Origin: JBBQZU01 sp041749535 | Lineage (GTDB): Bacteria; Bacteroidota; Bacteroidia; Flavobacteriales_D; Cryomorphaceae | Direction: 5' to 3' | DNA length: 49,045 bases | NCBI GenBank assembly: GCA_041749535.1 | Contig: JBGTBE010000010.1 | Coordinates: 1-49,045, forward strand | Shown here: positions 16,201-22,528 of the stretch, piece by piece | Position numbering within the stretch: position 1 is the stretch's first letter | How the letters are laid out: every line of letters starts with the position of its first letter | Notes under the pieces: generated by a model | Told to the model about the DNA's origin: nothing | Databases searched by the model: none | The model's input: the letters and a program-made list of their open reading frames with translations, nothing else | Made by a program: the position numbers and the translations under genes

Positions 16201-17809
16201 GAACATTATTACAGAAGGCTTTGCAGCTCCTTCGCCCATCCTGTCATCCTCTTCCGTATGGGGTATCGGTAGAACCTTTTTTCAGGAGTATCCTCAGGTG
16301 CCACTTAGGTTAATAGATTTTGCAACCAAAAGCGCATCAGTAGACAAACTCGCTGAGGCAATTCTTTGCGAATCCCAGGAAAACCAGGTTGCCATTATAG
16401 GTCGGGAGCTTCGTGCGTTGAGATTTGAGTTTCACAAACCTGTAGCTTCCAAAAGAGAATTTACCACATCAAGTACCTACATTATCACCGGTGGATTTGG
16501 CGACCTTGGACTGAAGTCAGCCAAGTGGATAGCAGAAAATCTGAAAATCGCACATTTGATTCTCATAGGAAGGCGAGAACCTGCTGATGAGGCTAAAACT
16601 GCGATTGAGAGTTTGAGGAGCTCAGGTACCATAGTCACCCTGGAGTTAGGAGATATAGCGGATGCCACGTGGCTGAAGGGAATGATAGAGAGAATTCCTG
16701 TTGAGTACCCTCTCAAAGGAGTTATTCATGTGGCAGGGGTGAAGGATGGGGCACTGATCAAGGATCAGAGTATGGATAGGTTTGAATTGGTGATGCAGTC
16801 AAAAGTGCGTGGCACTTGGAATTTGCATGCACTCACAACTACACATCAACTGGAGGTATTTTCTATGTTCTCATCACTTTCCGCCTTGGCCGGGATGTCA
16901 GGTCTGGCAAACTATGCAGCTGCCAATATATTCCTCGATGTGCTGGCGCAATACAGGGTGAACGCTGGTCTTCAGGCATCTTCCATAAACTGGAGTGCAT
17001 GGACCAATACAGGGATGTTAAAGGACAGATCTAACAACGACTTGAAAAGGGAAATGAAGGCGCGTGGATCAGGATTGATTGACGAAAAGACAGGCTTCGA
17101 TTTGTTTGGGTTCTCTCTAAAGCAAAGTTCGTTTCCTGCACAGGTTGTGGTCATGCCCATTTATCTTGACAATACAGCACCATTCGAGACCGCTGCTGGA
17201 ACGCTCAAACCCATTTATTCCCTCGTGTTCGGTTCCCAGCCCAAAGCAATCGAAGAACAAAAGTTTGATCTCCGAAAAAAATTGAGGAATGTCAACCCTG
17301 ATGAAAGGCAGGCAATACTCGCCGATACAATTAGGAAACAGGTTGCATTGGTAACCAAACAAGATGACCCCGAATCTATAGATTTGGATGGTGACCTATT
17401 CTCACTTGGTGTGGACTCTTTGATGTCCACTGAGTTGGTCAACAGGCTTTCGAAATTGCTTCGTCAAGAGCTTTCGCCAACTATTATCTTCGATCAGCGC
17501 ACCGTGAATACCCTTTCTGAGTTTTTACTGGATGTTACGCTCAATCTTGATGAGGATGAACCCGACGCTGATGAAGAAGCACAACCTGCAATGGAGACTC
17601 CAAGAGGAGCCCCAGCAACTAAAGCTGAGCAGGGAGGAATAGAAAATGGAAAACACACTGCTAAGGCAGTTTCCTGGAAAGAAATGCTTTCGAAGGAGAT
17701 TGCATTGAAGTTGGCTGAGAAAGGAAAGGATAGCAATACTGTGGAAACAAATAGAGACATCCGCAAACAACTCGAAAAACTCGCCGAGCTACTGGAGAAA
17801 AAGACGTAA
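10247..17809 (+). CDS. Type I polyketide synthase, FAAL-ACP-KS-AT-(DH-like)-KR-ACP
   Basis: This is a single-module synthase of 2520 residues. The fatty-acyl-AMP ligase spans about 1-590 (TSGSTGSPKG at 171-180; KTTSGKIQR near its end). ACP1 is at about 605-685 (Ser643 in GLSSIQG). KS is at about 700-1120 with Cys868, His1003 and His1041 all present. AT is at about 1224-1530 with Ser1319 in GHSLGE and the specificity motif RAGH at 1419-1422. A DH-like region at about 1575-1860 lacks HxxxGxxxxP (DEVRCIHSG near 1625). The KR (about 1865-2270) has TGGFGDLG at 2081-2088, Ser2210 and Tyr2223. ACP2 is at about 2345-2430 (Ser2391 in GVDSLMS). A charged helix ends the chain. There is no ER and no fused thioesterase. 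The expected product is a fatty acyl chain extended once and reduced to a beta-hydroxyacyl-ACP. The architecture recalls the cyanobacterial olefin synthase without its sulfotransferase/thioesterase end. Confidence 0.93.
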   Translation: MQDYTLPFNSVKEVLKDKSLRIPNQIAFRFLENGEDEGPTITYKQLYDDAVAIAGELLKIAQPGDRALLIYPTGIEFIRTFYACVLSGIVAVPMYPPSGRRRLGRLENVAKDCDPKIALTTTAIKLSSDGWFDNLESLSKVQWLETDSIAPTTEVTLPELTDLHLVFLQYTSGSTGSPKGVQVTQSNIVHNLHVTALATKWAKEVVGWLPIYHDMGLIGQILYTVYVGGTATLMSPVDFIKKPLRWLQALSKYKAEATPAPNFAYDLCIDQIKDEELEQLDLSHLKFAMNGAEPVKAKTLRRFAERFGKAGFDINKFLPCYGMAETTLMVSGDYSFVLMLNLDRAAFLSRKVKEVKTRVADSGSIELVSSGPLVPGYRIAIVDPETHVECAPDEIGEIWLQGPCVAHGYWERKDLNSEVFGAFIKDAKGVPFAGRGVFLRTGDMGFMWNKALFISGRLKEMMIINGANYYPHDIESTIQATDPALQLNAGAVFSVEDENGNEQLVAFQEIARTSTTSFDAEALVQAINQSVSQTHEVSLSAIVFISPGRIPKTTSGKIQRTLCKKLFESNEIDGLMHLWNAKESRKHSSNKKTAAGFTGTSQSKDPKISALQKTMKELIAAAIESNPADIDNNTSFANLGLSSIQGIQLAEKLSAEVGFEIPASALYDYFTIHSLTNHILGVDDDATIAKSENIQASHEPIAIIGMACKFPGAENVDEFWSNLINQVDSIETVPADRWNYKDVYSETPAPDKMNTKWGGFMKNVDQFDAGFFAISPREAEQMDPQQRLVLEQTYVLFESAGYATESLKGKDIGVFLGISHSNYSELMSRNTTERNIYSATGSALSIAANRVSYAFDFQGPSISVDTACSSSLVALHQAVAAIRNGECSMAVAGGVNLILTPDVNMSFSQSGLMAADGHCKTFDAAADGIARSEGCGVVLLKPLSRAIEDGDQIVALVHGSAVNQDGKSNGLTAPNGIAQQRVIKSALADAQLEPSLVQYVEAHGTGTILGDPIEVNALGSVYGKDRKSPLLIGAVKANIGHLEAAAGIAGIIKTALLLQNSTAPGQVHFVNPNPQIQWDKLPVKVVAQNTNLDGKDVYGAVSSFGFGGTNAHIILGMAPEVKHEDNTALILPARNTQLLCLSAKDNGALKQRAAELIRFLMGNQNVSLSGVASMLALHKDHFAKRFVVAAQNREQALKALQDFIDGEENARVYRSELKLNTRKAAFLFTGAGAQYAGMGRHFYDTEPAFAEAIDHCFRLARNYMDVDLKKVMFSEVGSEDEQLLNRIDIMQPAIFAYEYAMYKWWESIGVVPDMVIGHSLGEIIAACVSGVMSLSEAMRLTVLRGQLIYNMPVPGTMASIQASEDAVLQVIEGQEDKVTIGVINGRNQTVVSGEVEAVESIAEHFAAAGAKTKVLKIARAGHSPLMDAIVTPFREVLETFKMEQPHTPLVSNVTGKIAGPEISTPQYWVDHLRKTVRFSDGLNTLRENGCDIFIEMGPNPTLLGIAGFEIAESASLLFMASAMEDDKLMNTAHNSAGRYHAEGGEINWSQYYHRRKEKLISLPLYPFQRNRYWITEIPAASAKAGTKVNAALLQRSLDVASLNGLYETTLSGHARLEQASYLLDEVRCIHSGALLEIIAEAMQAMNQMRTIQQLDLHFPCAIGNSDGVLLQISIDAEDDTFALFVGMQENSQWEKVASGRFAGHLNAGEREANALFDSLKNESFKKDTAFFNSVLINRGIKVSQLEAITAIYSNGSDILMQVEDYPAEGNTPFTINPAIAELAMIAMNLNERSDALLWPSKVRNFQVHKPAGSISAVLVIPEDSATVGARAARIEMKGSDGMLVASMVADLKVSSAADLSEGSQRLRTEWIFENNWLPIDVGSKQLNIPNWLLVAPSGKDAGSAALEAALKSRGQAVAVHNSWPSAHASLSSEVCEGLIVYLDSTNTSNATLPDAVYESSRIALEVYKGIADLVGNGHLNKLRSLNIITEGFAAPSPILSSSSVWGIGRTFFQEYPQVPLRLIDFATKSASVDKLAEAILCESQENQVAIIGRELRALRFEFHKPVASKREFTTSSTYIITGGFGDLGLKSAKWIAENLKIAHLILIGRREPADEAKTAIESLRSSGTIVTLELGDIADATWLKGMIERIPVEYPLKGVIHVAGVKDGALIKDQSMDRFELVMQSKVRGTWNLHALTTTHQLEVFSMFSSLSALAGMSGLANYAAANIFLDVLAQYRVNAGLQASSINWSAWTNTGMLKDRSNNDLKREMKARGSGLIDEKTGFDLFGFSLKQSSFPAQVVVMPIYLDNTAPFETAAGTLKPIYSLVFGSQPKAIEEQKFDLRKKLRNVNPDERQAILADTIRKQVALVTKQDDPESIDLDGDLFSLGVDSLMSTELVNRLSKLLRQELSPTIIFDQRTVNTLSEFLLDVTLNLDEDEPDADEEAQPAMETPRGAPATKAEQGGIENGKHTAKAVSWKEMLSKEIALKLAEKGKDSNTVETNRDIRKQLEKLAELLEKKT

Positions 17810-17816
17810 CGAACCA

Positions 17817-18536
17817 TTGAAAGAACCACTCCTAATCATCGCGTTGCCATACGCCGGGGGCGACAAGTATGCATACCGAAGCCTTGAGCGTGAAAAGCCT
17901 GATTGGATTGAGTTTGTATCGTTGGAATTGCCTGGGAGAGGGATGCGTCGCAAAGAAGCGCAAATCGGTACCATGGACGAGATTGCTGCTGATTATCTCC
18001 AGCAGCTCCGCTCTTTGAAGTTGAGCAAAGCTTTTATTCTTTTCGGGCATAGCATGGGCGCTTTGGCTGCATTCGAAATGCTAAGAAAAATGTCGCTTGC
18101 AGGTGACCCATTGCCATCTTTTGCATACTTATCTGGCTGCCAGGCACCTTGCGTATTTGAAGCCAGGAAAATTGTACACCTTCCGGCAGAAGAGTTTTGG
18201 CAGGAGATTAAAAAGCTTGGTGGTACACCAGAGCAGCTCTTCGCGTACCCTGAATTGCTCAACATGTTTGAACCAATATTTAAGAACGATTTTCGCGCCT
18301 TGGAATTATACAGGTATGAGTCTCTTGCAATGCCAGTAAATACCGCTGTACACATTCGCTGGGGTAGCCGAGAGCCTCATCATCAGGAGAAGTTTGAGCA
18401 ATGGAGATCAGACTTGAATGTTGTAAGTCTCAATCAAATGCACGGTGGGCATTTTTACCTTTTCGAAAAGGCAAAGGAGATATGGGATGACATTTCACAA
18501 ATACACCAACAGAACCATCAAGAGGGAGGAGAATGA
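17817..18536 (+). CDS. Type II thioesterase
   Basis: This 239-residue alpha/beta hydrolase is of the type encoded beside PKS and NRPS genes. It releases the product or clears misloaded acyl groups from carrier domains. The N-terminal motif ALPYAGGDKYAYRSL and ELPGRGMRRKE are typical. The nucleophile is Ser79 in FGHSMGAL and the catalytic histidine is His212 in MHGGHFYLF. At the usual aspartate position (GxxDP) the sequence reads GSREP, so Glu186 may replace Asp. The start is a TTG 7 bases after the PKS stop, and the next in-frame Met is internal, after the ELPGRG motif. The gene overlaps the next by 4 bases (ATGA). As the synthase lacks a release domain, this enzyme is the best candidate for product release. 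Confidence 0.88.
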   Translation: MKEPLLIIALPYAGGDKYAYRSLEREKPDWIEFVSLELPGRGMRRKEAQIGTMDEIAADYLQQLRSLKLSKAFILFGHSMGALAAFEMLRKMSLAGDPLPSFAYLSGCQAPCVFEARKIVHLPAEEFWQEIKKLGGTPEQLFAYPELLNMFEPIFKNDFRALELYRYESLAMPVNTAVHIRWGSREPHHQEKFEQWRSDLNVVSLNQMHGGHFYLFEKAKEIWDDISQIHQQNHQEGGE

Positions 18537-19171
18537 ACATCAGGCTGTACTTTGCCGAACTTACCACGGTCTTTGACAAAGCCAGGTTTCACCTGCTCAT
18601 GAATGATATCCCAGCGTCATGGCATCCATCCATTGCAAAATACAACCGCCCCGTAGATCAGATGCGAAGTGCGGCAGCGAAATGGATTTTGCAACGTGAG
18701 CTCAGCAAGCAGCACCCTGCCGCTATTGTCACTTTTGACGATGGAATGCCAGTGGTTGGAGGGAGCATGGCCAGAGTCAGTATAGCCCACGGATCAGAAA
18801 TGGTGGCATGCGCTATTAGCGATTGCAATGCAGTAGGTATTGATGTTGAAAGGATAAATCCTGTAGACCTCGCTCAGTTTAATTCAGTGTTGAGCAAGGA
18901 AGAGATCGTCATGTTAGACCGCAATCCAACGCAAAAAGATGCACTCTTTTTTGACATTTGGACGAGGAAAGAGAGCATTTCAAAGGCCTGTGGTAGGGGA
19001 GTATATTTGGGCTTTAAATCTTTCAATGCCCATGATGCTGCTGTTACAGCTGAAGGCGCATTATGGAGAGCAATCACCTTGGATATTTCATCCAGGTATG
19101 CAGCTGCAGTTGCCTTTCCGGCAAAGGAGGAGCCGGCAATAAGTGTTCATCTAGAGAAACTATTGCTCTGA
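18533..19171 (+). CDS. 4'-phosphopantetheinyl transferase (Sfp type)
   Basis: This 212-residue Sfp/EntD-superfamily enzyme transfers the phosphopantetheine arm of CoA to the active serines of carrier domains, here presumably Ser643 and Ser2391 of the synthase. The magnesium-binding motif VGIDVE (Asp104, Glu106) and the second motif WTRKESISKACGRG (Glu147, Lys151) are intact. The start overlaps the thioesterase stop (ATGA), so they are translationally coupled. Its 3' end overlaps the convergent SGNH-like gene by 12 bases. A dedicated transferase beside the PKS indicates a self-contained biosynthetic unit. Confidence 0.93.
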   Translation: MNIRLYFAELTTVFDKARFHLLMNDIPASWHPSIAKYNRPVDQMRSAAAKWILQRELSKQHPAAIVTFDDGMPVVGGSMARVSIAHGSEMVACAISDCNAVGIDVERINPVDLAQFNSVLSKEEIVMLDRNPTQKDALFFDIWTRKESISKACGRGVYLGFKSFNAHDAAVTAEGALWRAITLDISSRYAAAVAFPAKEEPAISVHLEKLLL

Positions 19172-20272
19172 TCCTTCACCACGCATTATCCGTTGAAGGT
19201 CCTTGCTAAATATACCTGAAAAGTATTGAGCACCTTTGGTGCTAAAGTGCAGAGGATCTTTAAAATAATCCATCTCCGTTGGTAATTCTGTGTAGTTGAG
19301 GAAATATACATTTTCATGACGAGAAGCCAGTGAATTCGAAAATGCTATAAACTCATCATAGTTTGGCAGTTGATTTATGAATTCCGGATTCATGGGGACT
19401 GCAACAAGGAAAAATTTTCTGTGGCGGTTGTTCTTGAAGGTGTTTTCTATTTCAGCCAAGTAACCTTCGTCATACGAAAAGAAAATAGCACGGGTATACT
19501 CTTCCAGCATGGCGGCATCAAAAGGAGTGAATAGATCATTTGGATCAATTTTTTTTGCTTCGAGTGCAAGTCTTCTATTGTTCGCATTGTTCATGCGTTT
19601 TGTGAACATCTCAATATCATATTCAGTCTGGGTCTTCGTCTCGAGCATTACCCCGCGGTTGTTTTCTTTCTCACCCACCTTGCTGCGCACAAGTGAAGTG
19701 GTGTATTCCAGAAAATTGCCATAGAACCGAATACCTGGTACCACATAGTGTCTGGAGTATACAGTTAAGTCATCACCTTTTGAATTTTTGCCCTTGCTCT
19801 CCTTCATGAACTTTTCAATTACCGGGTAATCGAGAAGTGGTACGTAGGTAGATACCTTGATATTTGAAAGTGGGTTTTTCTGCAGTGTGCGCTGATTGAA
19901 TTCCAAAATGATAGGGGCATTTTTATCCTTGCTGCATTCTATTTCAATCAGCAGCCTTGACACGTCATAAAGCGCCTTTCCCATACCATAGTTATAGCAA
20001 TGTGGGCTTATGGAATCCGGTAGAAAAGCGCTGCGCGCAAGTGAGGAGCCGAAAACTGGAATTTCTTCCGGATCTTGGTTGTCAAGCAGGCGCTTCACCT
20101 TTCCCTGGTTGGAGAAGGACTTACTGAAAACGATGTAATTAATATATACCCAATCTGTCGCCAGCAAAAAGATGATGGCAAATGCCGTTATAAACCAAAG
20201 TTTTTTTGCCACCAGCTTAGGTGTGGCAAGGGTGCTGTCAGAATTGGAAATATAAAAATTGCTGTCTTGCAT
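19160..20272 (-). CDS. SGNH/DltD-like membrane-anchored protein, MBOAT partner
   Basis: This protein has about 370 residues with one N-terminal membrane helix (about residues 22-42 from this start) and a large extracytoplasmic domain. It shows the block layout of an SGNH hydrolase fold: PVFGSSLARSAF carries the candidate nucleophilic Ser, an NYGMGKA block follows, and DPLHFSTKGAQYFS near the C-terminus supplies the candidate Asp-x-x-His. Such proteins work with MBOAT acyltransferases to pass acyl groups to cell-surface polymers, as DltD with DltB and AlgJ/AlgX with AlgI. The MBOAT gene is immediately upstream and overlaps it. The start at 20272 gives a 35-base overlap with that gene; an ATG at 20299 would give 62, which is less likely. 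The acceptor is unknown. Confidence 0.75.
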   Translation of the reverse strand: MQDSNFYISNSDSTLATPKLVAKKLWFITAFAIIFLLATDWVYINYIVFSKSFSNQGKVKRLLDNQDPEEIPVFGSSLARSAFLPDSISPHCYNYGMGKALYDVSRLLIEIECSKDKNAPIILEFNQRTLQKNPLSNIKVSTYVPLLDYPVIEKFMKESKGKNSKGDDLTVYSRHYVVPGIRFYGNFLEYTTSLVRSKVGEKENNRGVMLETKTQTEYDIEMFTKRMNNANNRRLALEAKKIDPNDLFTPFDAAMLEEYTRAIFFSYDEGYLAEIENTFKNNRHRKFFLVAVPMNPEFINQLPNYDEFIAFSNSLASRHENVYFLNYTELPTEMDYFKDPLHFSTKGAQYFSGIFSKDLQRIMRGEGSEQ

Positions 20273-21644
20273 CTTGACCAAATAAAATGATAATAACAAA
20301 CATGACCATCAGGTAAAGCAGGTTGCTTCTGAATTTTAACTCCCTGTTGAACAAAACTGTTGGCAACAGCAGAAAGCTCGCTGCAACCATGGACAGGAAC
20401 GCAGTTCCGGAGTGGAAACCAGAAAGAAGTACATCATAGTTCCATCTGAAATCAAAGAATATTTTGTCGTACCCGTTAATGATATCCTCTACAGTTTGCG
20501 ACCTGTACATAAGCACCAACAAGATCATTAGGACGATATTCCAAAGTGGTCTTATGGCCTTCTGATAGATTTGATTGCGAACTACTGGTATCCGTGGATG
20601 AAATTCTATAATGGTTTGTACGCCCATTACAAGCCCATGACCGAGACCGAAAAGAATAAATGGCCAGGTGGCTCCATGCCAAAAACCAATGACCATAAGC
20701 ACAAATGTGTTTACAAAAAAGAGTTTTGCCTGGCTTCGGCTTTTGCCGAGCATGGGTGTTTGCAGATAGATAAAGATCCATTGCGTGAGCGACATGTGCC
20801 ACCTACTCCAAAAGTCTCGGAAATTCTTTACCCAATAAGGCCTGTTGAAGTTATCGATGAGCTTAATACCCATAAGCCGGGCTGAACCCATAGCTATATC
20901 TGTATATCCGCTGAAGTCAGCAAATGACTGAATGGCAAAAAACATAAGTGCAACCCAGACCTGCGCACCGTTTGATACGGAGAGATCAAGAAATACATAG
21001 TCCACAAATACACTCACCGAGTCGGCCACCACGAGCTTTTTGAAAAAGCCCAACGCAATTTTATTCAGACCGTAACGGATGTCCTCCATCTTCAGGTCTA
21101 TCTTTTTCTTGAGTTGTGGAATAAGGTGCGATGAACGCTCGATAGGTCCAGCTATAAGCTGTGGGAAGAAGGATACATACAGCGCGAAGTAACCGAAATG
21201 GGTTTCAGGCTTAATATTGCCATTGTAAATGTCAATAGAGTAGCTGAGGGTTTGAAATGTGTAAAAGGAGATACCAAGCGGCAACAAAATGTTGTACAAT
21301 GGTGGCGTATAGCCCGCGCCAAAAAGTGCAAAGCCATCTTGAATATTGATGCTGAAAAAGTTGAAATACTTAAAGAAGAAAAGCATTCCAAGATTGGTGA
21401 TTAAGCTCATGATCAGATAAGGCTTCCTGCCTTTCTTTTCCTTTATCTTGCTCATTCTCAGACCCGCCCAAAAGTCTATCGCGGTGCTGGCGAGAAGTAT
21501 TGCTGCATACTCAGGCTTCCACGACATGTAGAAATAGTAGCTGCCTGCAAGAAGCAACACCCAACGCCAATTCTTCTTCATTACAAAGTAAAGAAGGATG
21601 ACAATAGGTAAAAAGATGATGTAATGAAGCGAATTAAAAAGCAT
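20238..21644 (-). CDS. MBOAT family O-acyltransferase (AlgI/DltB type)
   Basis: This is a 468-residue multi-pass inner-membrane protein of the membrane-bound O-acyltransferase family. Family hallmarks are visible: LPLGISFYTFQTLSYSIDIYNG, YVSFFPQLIAGPIERSSHLIPQL, FWSRWHMSLTQW and VIGFWHGATWPFILFGLGHGL. The last contains the conserved histidines (WHG and GHG). Family knowledge: AlgI and DltB move acyl groups from a cytoplasmic donor across the membrane for O-acylation of polysaccharides or teichoic acids. It forms an overlapping two-gene unit with the SGNH/DltD-like gene and points towards the PKS cluster. The donor and acceptor cannot be read from the sequence. Confidence 0.92.
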   Translation of the reverse strand: MLFNSLHYIIFLPIVILLYFVMKKNWRWVLLLAGSYYFYMSWKPEYAAILLASTAIDFWAGLRMSKIKEKKGRKPYLIMSLITNLGMLFFFKYFNFFSINIQDGFALFGAGYTPPLYNILLPLGISFYTFQTLSYSIDIYNGNIKPETHFGYFALYVSFFPQLIAGPIERSSHLIPQLKKKIDLKMEDIRYGLNKIALGFFKKLVVADSVSVFVDYVFLDLSVSNGAQVWVALMFFAIQSFADFSGYTDIAMGSARLMGIKLIDNFNRPYWVKNFRDFWSRWHMSLTQWIFIYLQTPMLGKSRSQAKLFFVNTFVLMVIGFWHGATWPFILFGLGHGLVMGVQTIIEFHPRIPVVRNQIYQKAIRPLWNIVLMILLVLMYRSQTVEDIINGYDKIFFDFRWNYDVLLSGFHSGTAFLSMVAASFLLLPTVLFNRELKFRSNLLYLMVMFVIIILFGQDARQQFLYFQF

Positions 21645-21875
21645 AGTCTAGAGGGGAATCAGGACATTTTGTTCTCTTTGTCATGGGCTGTTACGAAGGC
21701 TAGTCCTTCTTAGATACAGTCATTACATATTTTCTATGGTCAGACCTTTACAAGAAATGGTTAGCTAAGCAATCGGCGCACAAAACTAATAAAATGTCAA
21801 TAGCACCCATTGGTATTTTCAAAGCATTATGTTTTCAATTTGTAGCTTTTGTTTTAACACTTTAGGCTCAAATGA

Positions 21876-21883
21876 TATCTTTG
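21876..21883 (+). promoter_or_regulatory. -7 promoter element deciding a start codon
   Basis: TATCTTTG is a perfect TAnnTTTG match. It lies downstream of the ATG at 21872 and 18 bases before the in-frame ATG at 21902. Translation from 21872 would therefore not be possible on this transcript, which supports 21902 as the start. A TTTG at 21848-21851 could be the -33 element with a long spacer. Confidence 0.6.
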
Positions 21884-21901
21884 CACGCAAAATCCGCAGC
21901 A

Positions 21902-22393
21902 ATGAAGAGCAACCTGTCGCAAATTATCCCAGGTGAAGGCCTTGGAGATATAAAATTCGGTATGAGCCGTGAGAAAATTAAAGCCCTCCTCGGTGAGCCT
22001 GACGAAGTAGAATCTTACACCCATGATGATCAGGGTGAAGATATCACCGAATCATGGCACTATGATGAGCTTGAAATTTCCATCAGCTTTGAGAAAATTG
22101 AAGACTGGAAACTTTGCACCATTGCAGTAAGCGACCCTGAGTGCACACTCAAAGGTAAATCAGTAATAGGCCTTACAAGAGCAGAGCTTGAAGAGCTGCT
22201 TGATGGACTTGGAATGACCAACCTCTCTGAAGATGATTGGAGCAGCGATGAAACCCCTGACTACGTGTCCCTCACTTCCGATGACAATGAAATGGTATTC
22301 TGGATAGATGGTGGTATCGTAATGGATGTGCAGTGGGGTCCTCTCTTTATAGATGATGATACCATCCGCTGGCCACTTAACGGGGTGCACTGA
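21902..22393 (+). CDS. Acidic hypothetical protein with BamE-like motif
   Basis: From this start it has 163 residues and no signal peptide. The opening motif IIPGEGLGDIKFGMSREKIKALLGEPDEVE matches the 'G-x-x-x-G-M-s-x-x-x-v-x-x-l-l-G-x-P' pattern of BamE/SmpA-like folds, which also occurs in many small cytoplasmic proteins. A second similar segment follows (VIGLTRAELEELLDGLGM), suggesting an internal duplication. The protein is very acidic and aromatic-rich. A longer frame from 21872 exists but begins upstream of the likely transcription start. The role is unknown; it stands alone before ettA. Confidence 0.7.
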   Translation: MKSNLSQIIPGEGLGDIKFGMSREKIKALLGEPDEVESYTHDDQGEDITESWHYDELEISISFEKIEDWKLCTIAVSDPECTLKGKSVIGLTRAELEELLDGLGMTNLSEDDWSSDETPDYVSLTSDDNEMVFWIDGGIVMDVQWGPLFIDDDTIRWPLNGVH

Positions 22394-22528
22394 AGCACCT
22401 CATTGCCAAACTGCATTTTCGAAAAGAATGTCCTTAAGCCTTTGAGGCCAGGAAGCGTTGTGTTTCTTCTTATAGGATTGTATTTTTAGCGATATTCGCA
22501 CTCCCAACACCCTGTTAATTATTGCACT

